Shown here: positions 46,645-55,942 of the stretch, piece by piece
Layout: every line of letters begins with the position of its first letter
Position numbering within the stretch: the first letter of the stretch is position 1
Assembly (NCBI GenBank): GCA_001464455.1
Contig: LNEI01000009.1
Location: 62,001-126,000 of the forward strand
Length of the DNA: 64,000 nucleotides
Source: Acidobacteria bacterium Ga0077534
GTDB lineage: Bacteria; Acidobacteriota; Blastocatellia; Pyrinomonadales; Pyrinomonadaceae
Direction: 5' to 3'
Notes under the pieces: generated by a model
Databases searched by the model: none
Seen by the model: only the letters and a program-made list of their open reading frames with translations
What the model was told of the DNA's origin: nothing
Translations under genes and position numbers: made by a program

Positions 46645-47062
46645 CTTTTGAGATCTTCTGCGGCGAAAGCAGGATACTAGCCCTGCAGATCGCCTCCTTT
46701 CCCTGTTCCTCGACTTCTTTTGCGAGTTGCTGAAGAGTCATCTCGCGGTTGCTCGAAGCAACCTTGATAACCATCGGAAGATTCACGCCGGTCACGATCT
46801 CAACTTCGCTGTCCTTTAGAAACATCGCTGCAATGTTCGTAGGGGTTCCACCAAACATGTCAGTTAGCAGCAGAACTCCGGCACCGGACGAAACCGTCTT
46901 TATCGCACGCCTGATCTCGTTCTGGGCCATCTCAACGTCATCATGCCAACCGATGGAGACCGCCGCGAGGTCAGTTACATCACCTACTACCGCCTCGGCC
47001 GCCGCAACAAGTTCATTTGCAACCTGACCATGCGAAATTATGACTGCTCCTATTCGTTTCAT
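46637..47062 (-). CDS. PTS EIIA component, mannose family
   Basis: A 141-residue EIIA-Man type domain that accepts phosphate from HPr. GAVIISHGQVANELVAAAEAV carries the active histidine (His11), and VLLLTDMFGGTPTNIAAMF and EIVTGVNLPMVIKV are conserved. It is a stand-alone domain without IIB or transporter parts, as in regulatory PTS clusters near rpoN. The ATG at 47062 (MKRIGAVI) is five bases after the RapZ stop; a longer start within rapZ is unlikely. Confidence 0.92.
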   Translation of the reverse strand: MKRIGAVIISHGQVANELVAAAEAVVGDVTDLAAVSIGWHDDVEMAQNEIRRAIKTVSSGAGVLLLTDMFGGTPTNIAAMFLKDSEVEIVTGVNLPMVIKVASSNREMTLQQLAKEVEEQGKEAICRASILLSPQKISKDG

Positions 47063-47067
47063 ATCCG

Positions 47068-47967
47068 TTATTTCTGAATATCGCGATGACTCACAGCTGT
47101 GTCGAAACCCTCTTTGCGCAGGGCTTTTCGCAGGCTGTTTGCTACCATCACAGAACGGTGCTTGCCGCCGGTGCATCCCACGCCTATGGTCAAATACGAT
47201 TTGCCCTCGCGCTGATACTTCGGGAGTAAATAAAGCAGAAGGTCAGTAAATCGATCTATCGTTTCGGTTACTTCCGGCTTTTCCAGTAGAAACTTAACAA
47301 TCTTAGCGTCATCGCCTGTCAGATGTTTCAGATCTTTGTTGAAATATGGATTTGGCAGATGTCTGACGTCAAACATAAGGTCGACCGCCCGCGGATTGCC
47401 GTACTTGTGGCCAAAACTCATCACCTCGACCTTCATCGGCACGCCATCATCAAATCCGCTAAACTTCTGAACGAGAAAGTGGCGAAGTGTATGTACCGTG
47501 TGGTCCGACGTGTCAATTATCAGGTCGGCTAGTTTGCGTATCTCCTTTAAGGCCCGCCTTTCACCGCGGATGGCGCTAAGCAGGCCTTTACCCGTGTCAG
47601 CCGGGTGCGGACGACGCGTTTCCGAGAAACGTCGCTGCAAAACCTCGTCGGAAGCCTCGAAAAATACGACGAACGGCGTCAGATTTCGCTTTGCTAGTTT
47701 CTTTAGTTCACCCGGAAAGTCGTTGAGGAAATGCCTTTCTCGAATGTTGATGACGAGGGCCGCCTTTTCGATCGACGGATTTCGCCGGTCGGCAGGGACG
47801 AGAAGACGACCAAAGGTCGATAACATCGACAGCGGCAAATTATCGACGCAAAAATATCCCAGATCCTCGAGCGCGTCGGTAGCCGAACTCATGCCCGAAC
47901 CGCTCAGCCCCGTGATTATCACGAAGGCCGGAAGATCACGGTTGTCACCTTGCTTTCTTGCCGCCAT
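47068..47967 (-). CDS. rapZ: RapZ-like RNase adapter / nucleotide-binding protein with altered P-loop
   Basis: RapZ family (YvcJ/YhbJ) protein of 299 residues; in E. coli it guides RNase E to GlmZ sRNA, controlling amino-sugar synthesis. The N-terminal P-loop reads GLSGSGMSSA: the usual Walker A lysine is Met26 (codon ATG, so not a reading error on its face). LEDLGYFCVDNLP and SETRRPHP follow normally; the C-terminal RNA-binding part has FGHKYGNP, FDVRHLPNPY and GVGCTGGKHRSV, all conserved. Nucleotide binding may be lost or altered while the C-terminal function is kept. It lies between hprK (13-base gap) and EIIA (5-base gap). Confidence 0.93.
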   Translation of the reverse strand: MAARKQGDNRDLPAFVIITGLSGSGMSSATDALEDLGYFCVDNLPLSMLSTFGRLLVPADRRNPSIEKAALVINIRERHFLNDFPGELKKLAKRNLTPFVVFFEASDEVLQRRFSETRRPHPADTGKGLLSAIRGERRALKEIRKLADLIIDTSDHTVHTLRHFLVQKFSGFDDGVPMKVEVMSFGHKYGNPRAVDLMFDVRHLPNPYFNKDLKHLTGDDAKIVKFLLEKPEVTETIDRFTDLLLYLLPKYQREGKSYLTIGVGCTGGKHRSVMVANSLRKALRKEGFDTAVSHRDIQK

Positions 47968-47980
47968 AAATTGGGTTCGA

Positions 47981-48442
47981 TCAATGAGACCTTATAAATG
48001 CCTCTGAGGCACCGATCTCCTCAACAAAAGTAGTGAGCTCGCCATCTCTATCGGGCTGATGGTCATAAAACAGCACTGGAAAGCCATAAAAGTCTTCAAA
48101 CCGTCGTTCCCTTTTCTCATCATTTGTAGGCGTCAGCCTTATGACGATATCGATAGGAGAACTCTCGGCTACCGCAGTTATTCCAAAGGCCAGCCTGAGG
48201 TCGACGAGGCCGAGCGGTCTGACGTTCGCGACGCCGCCGAAGCCATCGGGAGGATTGCCGACCAGTCCTCCATCCTTAACCCTTAGTTCGATCACATCGT
48301 CCGCTATGAGTTGATGTCCGGCCGCAATAAGCCTCAGAGCACAGCTGGTTTTCCCCGTTCCCGAGTCACCGATAAGTAAAATCCCGGTTCCCGAAACCCG
48401 AACCAGAACACCGTGTATCGTCCTAAGGCGAGACGAGGCCAT
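47981..48442 (-). CDS. hprK: HPr kinase, short form (catalytic domain only)
   Basis: A 153-residue protein equal to the C-terminal kinase domain of HprK/P; the usual 130-residue N-terminal domain is absent, as in alphaproteobacterial short forms. HGVLVRVSGTGILLIGDSGTGKTSCAL holds Walker A GDSGTGKT (25-32), followed by GHQLIADDVIEL. The signature region reads NVRPLGLVDLRLAFG, where the canonical segment is close to EIRGLGIINV: the Glu and the Gly after Arg are changed. The signature is tied to phosphorylase activity, so kinase without full phosphorylase activity is possible. It overlaps hpf by 20 bases. The predicted target is Ser48 of the nearby HPr. Confidence 0.87.
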   Translation of the reverse strand: MASSRLRTIHGVLVRVSGTGILLIGDSGTGKTSCALRLIAAGHQLIADDVIELRVKDGGLVGNPPDGFGGVANVRPLGLVDLRLAFGITAVAESSPIDIVIRLTPTNDEKRERRFEDFYGFPVLFYDHQPDRDGELTTFVEEIGASEAFIRSH

Positions 48443-48956
48443 AGTGCCCGTCCTTTCGACGAAAGATCACTGAAACGCCGTTGATCTCGGTGTTTCGAAA
48501 TACGACAAACTGTTGATCGCTGCCGTCAAGTGCCGCAGCCGCCTCGTCGGGCGACATCGGCTTGCTGTCGCGGCCATCGACCTCAATTATCTCGGGACTA
48601 AACGGCGCTGCGAGATCAGCAGTATCGCTCGGAGCAGTGACCGAGGCGACTCTTTTCGCTTTATGCGATTTATCGATGACTTTGTCCTTTAGCTTTCGAG
48701 CCTGTTTCTCGATCTTGCCGATGGTCTGCGACAACGACTGATACATGTCGGAGACGCTCGTTTCGGCCGTGAGCACCTCGTTTCGCCAATTGATCACGAT
48801 CTCCGAACGATGTTTACCACGTTCAACCTCGATAATGACGTGTACTTTCGGTGGCCGGCCGTCGAAAAGATGCTCTATTTTTTCAAAATGCTCTTCAACA
48901 TGAGCTTTCAGTGCTGGTGTGAAATCTAGGTGTCTTCCGGTGAATTCAATTTTCAT
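48423..48956 (-). CDS. hpf: Ribosome hibernation promoting factor, long form
   Basis: A 177-residue protein that dimerises idle ribosomes into 100S particles. The N-terminal S30AE domain (MKIEFTGRHLDFTPALKAHVEE, then INWRNEVLTAETSVSDMYQSL) occupies about 1-100. A linker with TAPSDTADLAAP precedes the C-terminal dimerisation domain (about 125-177: EIIEVDGRDSKPMSPDEAAAAL, FVVFRNTEINGVSVIFRRKDGHYGLVSP). The presence of this second domain makes it the long HPF. It overlaps rpoN by 4 bases and hprK by 20, so translation is tightly coupled. Confidence 0.95.
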   Translation of the reverse strand: MKIEFTGRHLDFTPALKAHVEEHFEKIEHLFDGRPPKVHVIIEVERGKHRSEIVINWRNEVLTAETSVSDMYQSLSQTIGKIEKQARKLKDKVIDKSHKAKRVASVTAPSDTADLAAPFSPEIIEVDGRDSKPMSPDEAAAALDGSDQQFVVFRNTEINGVSVIFRRKDGHYGLVSP

Positions 48957-50536
48957 ATAACGGTCTTTCGCTCCCTCGAGCCAGGGATGTTCATCTGGTC
49001 TCGATATTTGGCCACGGTCCTCCTGGACAATTTAACTCCTTCTTTGATCAGTATCTTTGCGATCTGATCGTCAGTAAGTGGTGATTTCGTATCTTCGTCC
49101 TCCACCATTTTCTTTATTCGCAGTTTGAGGATGCGTGTCGATACTTCTTCGCCTTCCTCATTAAGCATGCCCTCGCTAAAAAACCGGCGAAGTTCAATAA
49201 CGCCCTGCGGCGTATGGGCATACTTGCGATTAACGACGCGGGAGATCGTCGATAGATGCATGCCGATGTCTTCTGCGACATCTTTCAGCATCATGGGTTT
49301 GATGAATTCGACTCCTTTGTCGAGAAAGTCTCTCTGTCGCGACACAATGCATTCGACAACCCGATAGATCGTCTGGCGTCGATGCTCAATGTTTCGGAGC
49401 AGATCTACAGCCGAACGAACCTTTTCCTTAATGAAGTCCTTGGTTTCTTTCGTCGTATCGGCCTGATCGAGCATGCTGTGATAGGTCTGGCTTATTCGCA
49501 GCCGCGGACTACCATCATCTGCGAAATAGATAACGTAGTCGTCGTCCAATTTTTCGACGTACACCTCGGGCGAAACAAAGATCGAATCCTCGGATGCGTG
49601 CCGACGCCCTGGAAACGGGTCTAGCTTTCTGATCTTTCCTATCTCGGCATCGAGTTTGTTTACGTCAATGCCCGTTGCTTTTGAAAGGTGCTGGAGACGC
49701 GAAGGATGCAGGTCTTCGAAATGATTTTTAACGAGATCACAAGCCAGCGAATCGACCTCGCCGATCGCGGCAAGCTGGGCGAGCAGGCATTCGTTGATGT
49801 CAAAGGCTCCGCAGCCAACCGGGTCGAGCTGCATTACTGCATTGCGTGCAGCCTCGGCCCGTTCGATCGAGCAGCCGACCGATTCAGCTATGTCCGCGAC
49901 CGTCGTACCCACCAGCCGGCCGTCTTCGTCCAGATTGCCGATAACCTCGATCGCAGCCTGTTCCGAAACCTCATCAAGGCTCAGCAGATTAAGCTGCCAC
50001 TCGAGATGCTCGCTTAAAGATGGTGAGTGAGAGAGAAACTGCTCAAAGCTCGGAGCGTCATCCTTATACTCGATCTCCTGTGTTCGATATCCAGGGTCGA
50101 GATAATCCTGAAATTCCCGTCCGTAATCGATCTCGTCAAAGGCATCCGCAGTTTCCGGGTGCATGTCATCATCGCCGTCGAGATCGCTGCCTGAACCTTC
50201 TTCATTCCCATTGAGCCCCGCGCCTTCACGAACAGACCCTTCGAACTCGCCCAACTGGTCAGTTCTGGCCTCGGATACGGCGTCGGCAGACCTGTCGGCA
50301 TAATTATCCAGCCCTGCGTCCTCACCGCTCGAGTTCTGATCAAGGATGCTCGAACCGATCTCCTGCACCTCTTCGCCGGGCTGAACCTCTTCGAGAACTG
50401 GATTTGCGACGAGTTCGGTCTCGATCAGGTCGTTCAGTTCGAGAGAGTTCATCTGAAGCATCTCGATGCGCTGCCGCAACTGCGGCGTGAGCACCATTTT
50501 CTGCTGAAGCTGAGCGGTTAATCTTAGGGACGACAT
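48953..50536 (-). CDS. rpoN: RNA polymerase sigma-54 factor
   Basis: Sigma factor for enhancer-dependent -24/-12 promoters. The 527-residue protein has the Gln/Leu-rich region I (SLRLTAQLQQKMVLTPQLRQRIEMLQMNSLEL), a long acidic linker (about 50-130, Glu/Asp/Gly-rich, longer than usual), the core-binding region, helix-turn-helix part LKDVAEDIGMHLSTISRVVNRKYAHTPQGV and the C-terminal RpoN box SRRTVAKYRD (canonical ARRTVAKYRE). It is the head of an hpf-hprK-rapZ-EIIA-HPr group. A TATAAT-like -10 lies about 65 bases upstream. Confidence 0.96.
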   Translation of the reverse strand: MSSLRLTAQLQQKMVLTPQLRQRIEMLQMNSLELNDLIETELVANPVLEEVQPGEEVQEIGSSILDQNSSGEDAGLDNYADRSADAVSEARTDQLGEFEGSVREGAGLNGNEEGSGSDLDGDDDMHPETADAFDEIDYGREFQDYLDPGYRTQEIEYKDDAPSFEQFLSHSPSLSEHLEWQLNLLSLDEVSEQAAIEVIGNLDEDGRLVGTTVADIAESVGCSIERAEAARNAVMQLDPVGCGAFDINECLLAQLAAIGEVDSLACDLVKNHFEDLHPSRLQHLSKATGIDVNKLDAEIGKIRKLDPFPGRRHASEDSIFVSPEVYVEKLDDDYVIYFADDGSPRLRISQTYHSMLDQADTTKETKDFIKEKVRSAVDLLRNIEHRRQTIYRVVECIVSRQRDFLDKGVEFIKPMMLKDVAEDIGMHLSTISRVVNRKYAHTPQGVIELRRFFSEGMLNEEGEEVSTRILKLRIKKMVEDEDTKSPLTDDQIAKILIKEGVKLSRRTVAKYRDQMNIPGSRERKTVI

Positions 50537-50593
50537 ATTCCGTGCGAACGTACTTCTACCGGAAATCGCGTTGGGGGCTGCAATTACTTTCCT

Positions 50594-50630
50594 AAGCCAA
50601 ATTATAACGATTTCAGTAAGAAAAGGAAAA
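50594..50630 (-). promoter_or_regulatory. Candidate internal promoter before rpoN
   Basis: In the 107-bp gap between lptB and rpoN, the minus strand has a perfect TATAAT (50606-50601) about 65 bases ahead of the rpoN start. The -35 region is T-rich without a clear TTGACA. It may let rpoN and the genes after it be transcribed apart from the lpt genes. Confidence 0.4.
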
Positions 50631-50643
50631 GACTAGCTGACGG

Positions 50644-51420
50644 CTAAAGCGTAAATCTTTCACCCAGATACAGCCTTCGAACGTCAGGGTCGGCTATGAG
50701 CTCATCAGGATTACCGTCCTTCAGTATCTGACCGTCCGAGAGGATATAAGCACGGTCTGTAATGTCGAGTGTTTCGCGGACGTTGTGATCTGTAATAAGG
50801 ATCCCGATGCCCTGCTGCTTCAAATAGAGTATGATCTCGCGGATGTCGTCGATGGCGATCGGGTCGATGCCGGCGAACGGCTCGTCGAGAAGAATGAAGC
50901 GCGGTGACGTAGCCAGACAGCGAGCGATCTCGACACGGCGCCGTTCGCCTCCGGACAGAGCGTCGCCCCTTACCTTTCTTACATGGGTGATGCCGAACTC
51001 TTCGAGTAACTCCTCTAGTCTAGCAAAACGTTCCTGACGCGACAATTGCGTAGTTTCGAGGACGGCAAGTATATTTTGCTCGGCTGTGAGTTTGCGAAAT
51101 ACAGAAGGCTCCTGCGGAAGGTAACCCAGGCCGAGCCGGGCCCGTAGGTACATGGGTAGTTTGGTAACATCGAGTCCATTTAGGTCGATGGAACCTTTTT
51201 CGGTCGACTCTAGCCCGACCAGCATGTAAAACGTGGTGGTCTTACCGGCTCCGTTCGCCCCGAGGAGCCCGACAACCTCGCCCTCGTGCACGATGATATT
51301 CACATCGTCGACTACACGCCGGCGGCCATAAGTTTTTTGCAGATGCGCGGCTGATAGAGCTCCGGCCTGGCGTTCGGAGTGTGATCCGTTTGACGCGGCG
51401 TTACCGTTAGAACTGGTCAT
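50644..51420 (-). CDS. lptB: LPS export ABC transporter ATP-binding protein
   Basis: ATPase that powers LPS extraction from the inner membrane. The 258-residue protein has Walker [16 protein letters not shown] (about 51-65), [20 protein letters not shown] (the LptB Q-loop and following segment), signature [15 protein letters not shown], Walker [16 protein letters not shown] and a C-terminal GERFTL. A Gly/Asn/Ser-rich 25-residue N-terminal extension is unusual. Its start shares one base with the stop of the LptC/A-like gene, so the pair is coupled. LptF/G are not in the window. Confidence 0.95.
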   Translation of the reverse strand: MTSSNGNAASNGSHSERQAGALSAAHLQKTYGRRRVVDDVNIIVHEGEVVGLLGANGAGKTTTFYMLVGLESTEKGSIDLNGLDVTKLPMYLRARLGLGYLPQEPSVFRKLTAEQNILAVLETTQLSRQERFARLEELLEEFGITHVRKVRGDALSGGERRRVEIARCLATSPRFILLDEPFAGIDPIAIDDIREIILYLKQQGIGILITDHNVRETLDITDRAYILSDGQILKDGNPDELIADPDVRRLYLGERFTL

Positions 51421-54059
51421 CAGGGCTTAGATTCCTTAATTTTATGAACGGAACGATTTCGCGTCGGCGTTGACGATTTTGTTTTTGCCTCGGAAACAAG
51501 TTTATTCTCGCGCATCGAGAGGGTTATCTGCCCGCTCTGCGTCGAGCCATTTTCCTGATCTGAAACGGTTGCCGGGCTGCCTCGTAAAACAGCCGTTTCA
51601 AGCTCAGCCGAATACTCGGCCCAGTCTCCCGACGCCCTACGGTTAGCCTGGGTTATCGTGACCTTATTCTGGGCAATGGTCTTTATCAGGTCGTTTGATT
51701 CGTTCAGGTAAACGTCGGCCGATTCGGCAGTGATTCGATCGGTTCCCTGTCGAATATCGACGGCAGTTCGGTACTGTAGCACACGCTGATTTCGATCAAA
51801 AGCGAGCGATCCCGCGGACGCCGATGTCGGAACGTCGCTTTCTTTTCCCTTTTGTCTGAGCTTCGCCGTGTAGATCTGGCTCTGAACGTTGCCCTGGGCA
51901 AGAAATGTCCCCTTTCGCTGGTCGAGCATTAGGCGGTCGCCGCGCACATAGTTATTTTCCTGCCAACTTCTCGCATTGCCGGTGTAAACGGCTGTTTCAG
52001 CTCGGTGGTCAAATTCCGCGGCGTCGCCGGTCAGAAATATCGGAGTATCGTTTTTGCTGAACGGCGTCGATTGCCCGATCTGCTTTCTACTGTAATAGGT
52101 CGTGCTTACTCCGCCGCGAAGGGCGGATCTCTCGTTCCGCGTATCGATGTCTATCTCACGAGCTTTCGCCCTTCCTCGGTTATCCCAAACCGTCGGTTCA
52201 CCGCCTCTGAGCCGGATAATCTCATCAGCCTGGGTAAAACTCATTTCCGCCGCTAGGCCGTTGCGATCAAGCTCGTTGTATTTGGAGTTACCACTCGCTT
52301 CCAGTACAGCGACGTCGTTCGACTTCGGGCTGAAACGGGCTATCAGCACCTCAGAGGTAATAGTCTGGGCACCTTTACCATCGACCGCAACCGAAGGCGT
52401 TCTGACCGCTTTTACTTTCTTCGATGCGGTGCAGAGTTCAGCGTTATTGCCGCTCTGAAAGAAGTCGCAGTCAAATCGCGGAGCATTGATCGCAGTTCTA
52501 TAATTTCGAGCGTTCGCCGCTATCGGTTCGATCAAAAGCTCAGCGTTCCCAACAGCTTCGGCTTTCTTGATGTCCTTTCCGTTCACGGCGAAAGTAGTCT
52601 TTACAGCATCTGCCGAGAGTTTCTTGTTCGCCGAATCAGGCTCTCGAGCAGGGACATTTAGTTGGATCGTAGTACGGCCGTCGGTGCGGAATGTATCCAT
52701 GAGTTCGCCCGCTTTGAACAGAATTCCGATCCCGCGTCCCGCATCCGCAATGACGCTCGTATAGGACGCATCGGTGAGCGGCGTCATCTGGGCGCGACTT
52801 GCTCCGATAGCGTTCGCGTTCTGCGGATCGCCGTTTTCGGCAAAGTCGGCATTAAGCTCGGGAGCGGAAATATCGAGCACAGATTCTTTCGAAACCTGCT
52901 TGCCCGAAGCATTACCGCGCGCGATGGCACTCTTTATCTTGCGGCTGGCATACAGGTCTGCAAAGATATTGCTCCCCTTTAGGAAATCGTCGCCCTGAAC
53001 TACCTCAGCATTTCCGGTTAACGCAATTTTCAACGCAGTCTGTTCATAGACCGCTTCATCCGCGTTAAGCTTTGACGTTCGCTCGCCGGATGTCAGCTCG
53101 ATTCGGGCGCTTTGCTTCAATTCGTACCTGTCGGCTGGCTTGTCGTAAAGAGCATAGCCTGATTCCGTTGTAGCGGACGAGCCAGTGGCATCTTTCGAAA
53201 CGATACGGACACTGTCGAATAGTTCGAATGTTCTTAGGCTGCGATCCTCGTCCGAAGATGCTATGAAGTTGACCGACGCTCTTGCAGAATTGATGTTCGT
53301 GGAGCGTCCGACGGTGTCGACCTTGATCGCGACGTTAGAATCCAGATCGATCCTGTTGGCTATTTGATCGAACATCGCGTGGCCAGAGTTCATCTGCGCG
53401 TACTTAACGCGAGTTTCCGCAGTATTTCCGCCCTCAAAAGTCTCGATCTGTACGTCCTGAGCAAGATCGAGCCGTTTTTCATTTAGCAGAGCGGTCGCAC
53501 CGGTCGAGTGTCCGCGAACATTATCGCGCTCGAACTCCAGTTTCCCTGTGACCTCTGCCTTGCCGTCTCGCGTGGAATAGGAAAGGTCCTCGGCTTTTAG
53601 CTTCAACCGATCACGCGTTTCGATGTTTACGTTACCTTTTAGATATGCGTGAAAGTTCTTTTCTTCTTCCGGGATGTAAAGGCCTGATTCGCCGGACATG
53701 TTGTAATCCTTAGTTCCGGCCTCGTCGTAGAGTTCAAAATACACATTCTGTAGTTCAAGATGCTGATCCGAAAATGTGCGGGCGAAATCGGCCTTGATCA
53801 GGTATTTGGCGACCCCGTTTTCAGACTCAAGACGTTCGTAGCCGCTGACTTCTGAAACGACATCGGTCGAGAGTTTTGTGTGCTCGCTTTTTAGATTGAA
53901 TGCGGCCCTCGAGCGTTCGCGATAGACGCCGATCACAACTACGCCGATCGCGATCAGGATAGCGATCACAGCACCCACGCGAAAAAAGAGCGGCATCTGT
54001 GAACGCACTCGATACTTCGCTTTTAAGTTGTTGGGTTTTGAAGCTGCCACCTTGGTCAA
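51420..54059 (-). CDS. Large LptC/LptA (OstA-like) periplasmic bridge protein
   Basis: An 879-residue protein anchored by one N-terminal helix (about 27-46, [19 protein letters not shown]). The first 200 periplasmic residues look like LptC ([48 protein letters not shown]). The rest has repeated LptA/OstA beta-jellyroll segments: [64 protein letters not shown] and [28 protein letters not shown]. Normal LptC and LptA are about 190 and 180 residues, so this is a fused and expanded form that could span much of the periplasm. It lies between recJ (4-base overlap) and lptB (1-base overlap). Confidence 0.87.
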   Translation of the reverse strand: MTKVAASKPNNLKAKYRVRSQMPLFFRVGAVIAILIAIGVVVIGVYRERSRAAFNLKSEHTKLSTDVVSEVSGYERLESENGVAKYLIKADFARTFSDQHLELQNVYFELYDEAGTKDYNMSGESGLYIPEEEKNFHAYLKGNVNIETRDRLKLKAEDLSYSTRDGKAEVTGKLEFERDNVRGHSTGATALLNEKRLDLAQDVQIETFEGGNTAETRVKYAQMNSGHAMFDQIANRIDLDSNVAIKVDTVGRSTNINSARASVNFIASSDEDRSLRTFELFDSVRIVSKDATGSSATTESGYALYDKPADRYELKQSARIELTSGERTSKLNADEAVYEQTALKIALTGNAEVVQGDDFLKGSNIFADLYASRKIKSAIARGNASGKQVSKESVLDISAPELNADFAENGDPQNANAIGASRAQMTPLTDASYTSVIADAGRGIGILFKAGELMDTFRTDGRTTIQLNVPAREPDSANKKLSADAVKTTFAVNGKDIKKAEAVGNAELLIEPIAANARNYRTAINAPRFDCDFFQSGNNAELCTASKKVKAVRTPSVAVDGKGAQTITSEVLIARFSPKSNDVAVLEASGNSKYNELDRNGLAAEMSFTQADEIIRLRGGEPTVWDNRGRAKAREIDIDTRNERSALRGGVSTTYYSRKQIGQSTPFSKNDTPIFLTGDAAEFDHRAETAVYTGNARSWQENNYVRGDRLMLDQRKGTFLAQGNVQSQIYTAKLRQKGKESDVPTSASAGSLAFDRNQRVLQYRTAVDIRQGTDRITAESADVYLNESNDLIKTIAQNKVTITQANRRASGDWAEYSAELETAVLRGSPATVSDQENGSTQSGQITLSMRENKLVSEAKTKSSTPTRNRSVHKIKESKP

Positions 54060-55771
54060 TTATCTGCTCTTAAATCCTCGACTACAAGTTGCAGACGGGT
54101 GTTTCCCTGCCACGTATTCGCCTCTGCGACGTAGGCTAATTCGATGCGTGAACCAGGTTTGAGAGTTTGCCCCTTTGATTTCTCGACGCCATCCCACCAG
54201 ACGGCTTCGAACACTCGATCGTCCTCGCCGGTAAGCATCATCTTAAGATGCTTTTCTTTCATCACGTAAGGTTCGTTACGAAGAACGAGGTCGCGCGTGA
54301 CGAATATCGGCTTCGGATTCCCCGCACCAAACGGCTCGAAATCAACAAGGCTCTCGACGAGGTCGATCCCGAGCGTTCGACTGGTGACCAGCGCATCGAT
54401 CTTCAATTCAGGAGTCAGTTCTTCGCCCGCAAGCTTCTCCGCAGCGTATGCATTGATCTTTTCTTGGAGAGCTGGGATGTTCTCGATCTTGATCTTCATA
54501 CCGGCCGCTGCGGCATGGCCGCCGTATTGTTCGAAAATATCCGAACAGCTATCAAGAGCCTCGAGCAAATGAAAACCCGGAATACTGCGAGCGCTTCCGT
54601 GTCCAAAACCGTCCTTGATCGATAAAACTATCGTCGGACGATAAAGTTTCTCCGCGATCCGCGAAGCCGCGAGCCCGATCACGCCCTGATGCCAGCCTTC
54701 GCCCGCAACGACGACGAAATGCAGTCCGTCCCGATTCGCTGTCTCGGCTAACGCGAGTTCAGTGATCTTCTGCTGTACCTGCTGGCGTTCGCGGTTGCGG
54801 CTGTCGAGCAGGTTGGCGAGTTCCCTTGCCTTTCCAAAATCCGGAGCCTCGAAAAGCTCGACAACGTGCCGTGCAATGTCCATCCGGCCCGCGGCGTTAA
54901 TTCGCGGACCGATTCGGAAACCGATATGGTAGCTCGTCATGTCCGAACGGCAGTCCGCGACTTCCATCAAGGCCTTGATACCAAAACTCGGGGTCTTCGG
55001 CAGATCGATGAGTCCGAGACGAACGATCGCACGGTTTTCGCCGGTCAGATTCATCACGTCTGCGACAGTGCCGATGGCGGCGATCTTGAGAAACTGCGGA
55101 AATTCGGCTTCCATTCCGTTCTCACGGAGCAGAGCGTGAGCGAGTTTGAACGCGACGCCGACGCCGGCGAGGTTTTTGTCGGGATATTCGCAGCCGGTTT
55201 GGTTGGGATTGACAACGGCGACGGCAGGCGGATTGCCGCGGATCTCGTCGGAAAGGTGATGATCGGTCACGATGACATCGAGTCCGTTATCACGTGCCCA
55301 TTCGAGCGGATCAAAGCTCCGAATGCCGCAATCCACGCTGATCACAAGCGAAACGCCGTCCTTCTTCGCCTGTTCCAGAGCAGGAATGTTGATCCCATAA
55401 CCCTCGGTAAAGCGATTCGGAACATGAAACGTCGATTCCGCACCGAGCAGCGACAGCATTTTGCGCAGCAGAACAGTTCCGGTCGTCCCGTCCACGTCAT
55501 AGTCGCCCCAGATCATGATCTTCTCGCCGTTATCTACCGCTTTCTGGATGCGATCGACCGCCTCTCGCATCCCTTTGAGAAGAAACGGTTCGTGGAGATG
55601 CTCTATCGAGGGATTTAGGAACGTTATCGCCTTCTCAGCCGTATCATGCCCGCGTGCAATAAGAAGCGCGGCGATCAGCGGCTTAACCTGCAACTCACTC
55701 GCAAGCCTATTCACCGCCTCGGCGTCGTGTTTACGTATTGTCCAGCGTTTTTTCACAAGAAGTTTAGCCAC
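54056..55771 (-). CDS. recJ: Single-stranded-DNA-specific exonuclease RecJ
   Basis: 5'-3' exonuclease acting on single-stranded DNA in recombination and repair. A 571-residue DHH-family protein: MIWGDYDVDGTTGTVLLRKML (motif I, DYDVDG about 89-94), SVDCGIRSFDPLEWA, VIVTDHHLSDE (DHH motif about 173-175), AVVNPNQTGCEYPDKNLAGVGVAFKL, then the DHHA1 part with GHGSARSIPGFHLLEALDSCSDIFEQYGGHAAAAGM and an OB-fold end. All metal ligands look present. It starts the recJ-lpt-rpoN group. Two repeat copies separate it from uppP. Confidence 0.95.
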   Translation of the reverse strand: MAKLLVKKRWTIRKHDAEAVNRLASELQVKPLIAALLIARGHDTAEKAITFLNPSIEHLHEPFLLKGMREAVDRIQKAVDNGEKIMIWGDYDVDGTTGTVLLRKMLSLLGAESTFHVPNRFTEGYGINIPALEQAKKDGVSLVISVDCGIRSFDPLEWARDNGLDVIVTDHHLSDEIRGNPPAVAVVNPNQTGCEYPDKNLAGVGVAFKLAHALLRENGMEAEFPQFLKIAAIGTVADVMNLTGENRAIVRLGLIDLPKTPSFGIKALMEVADCRSDMTSYHIGFRIGPRINAAGRMDIARHVVELFEAPDFGKARELANLLDSRNRERQQVQQKITELALAETANRDGLHFVVVAGEGWHQGVIGLAASRIAEKLYRPTIVLSIKDGFGHGSARSIPGFHLLEALDSCSDIFEQYGGHAAAAGMKIKIENIPALQEKINAYAAEKLAGEELTPELKIDALVTSRTLGIDLVESLVDFEPFGAGNPKPIFVTRDLVLRNEPYVMKEKHLKMMLTGEDDRVFEAVWWDGVEKSKGQTLKPGSRIELAYVAEANTWQGNTRLQLVVEDLRADN

Positions 55772-55942
55772 GAATTAACACTAATGGCACGAATAAGAGG
55801 AAGAACAAAAAGCCAATTCGTGCAATTCGTGTTCATTTGTGGCAAATCTCACTTTAGCCACGAATTAACACTAATGGCACGAATAAAGAAAGAACAAAAA
55901 GCAAATTCGTGTAATTCGTGTTCATTCGTGGCAAATCTCACT
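55764..55942. repeat. Tandem pair of ~90-bp palindromic CACGAA repeats
   Basis: Two near-identical copies (55764-55853 and 55854-55942), each starting TTAGCCACGAATTAACACTA and ending GTGGCAAATCTCACT. Within each copy the left part GCCACGAATTAACACTAAT faces the right part ATTCGTGTTCATTCGTGGC as a long imperfect hairpin. The second copy runs into the 3' end of uppP and supplies its stop codon. Confidence 0.85.
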
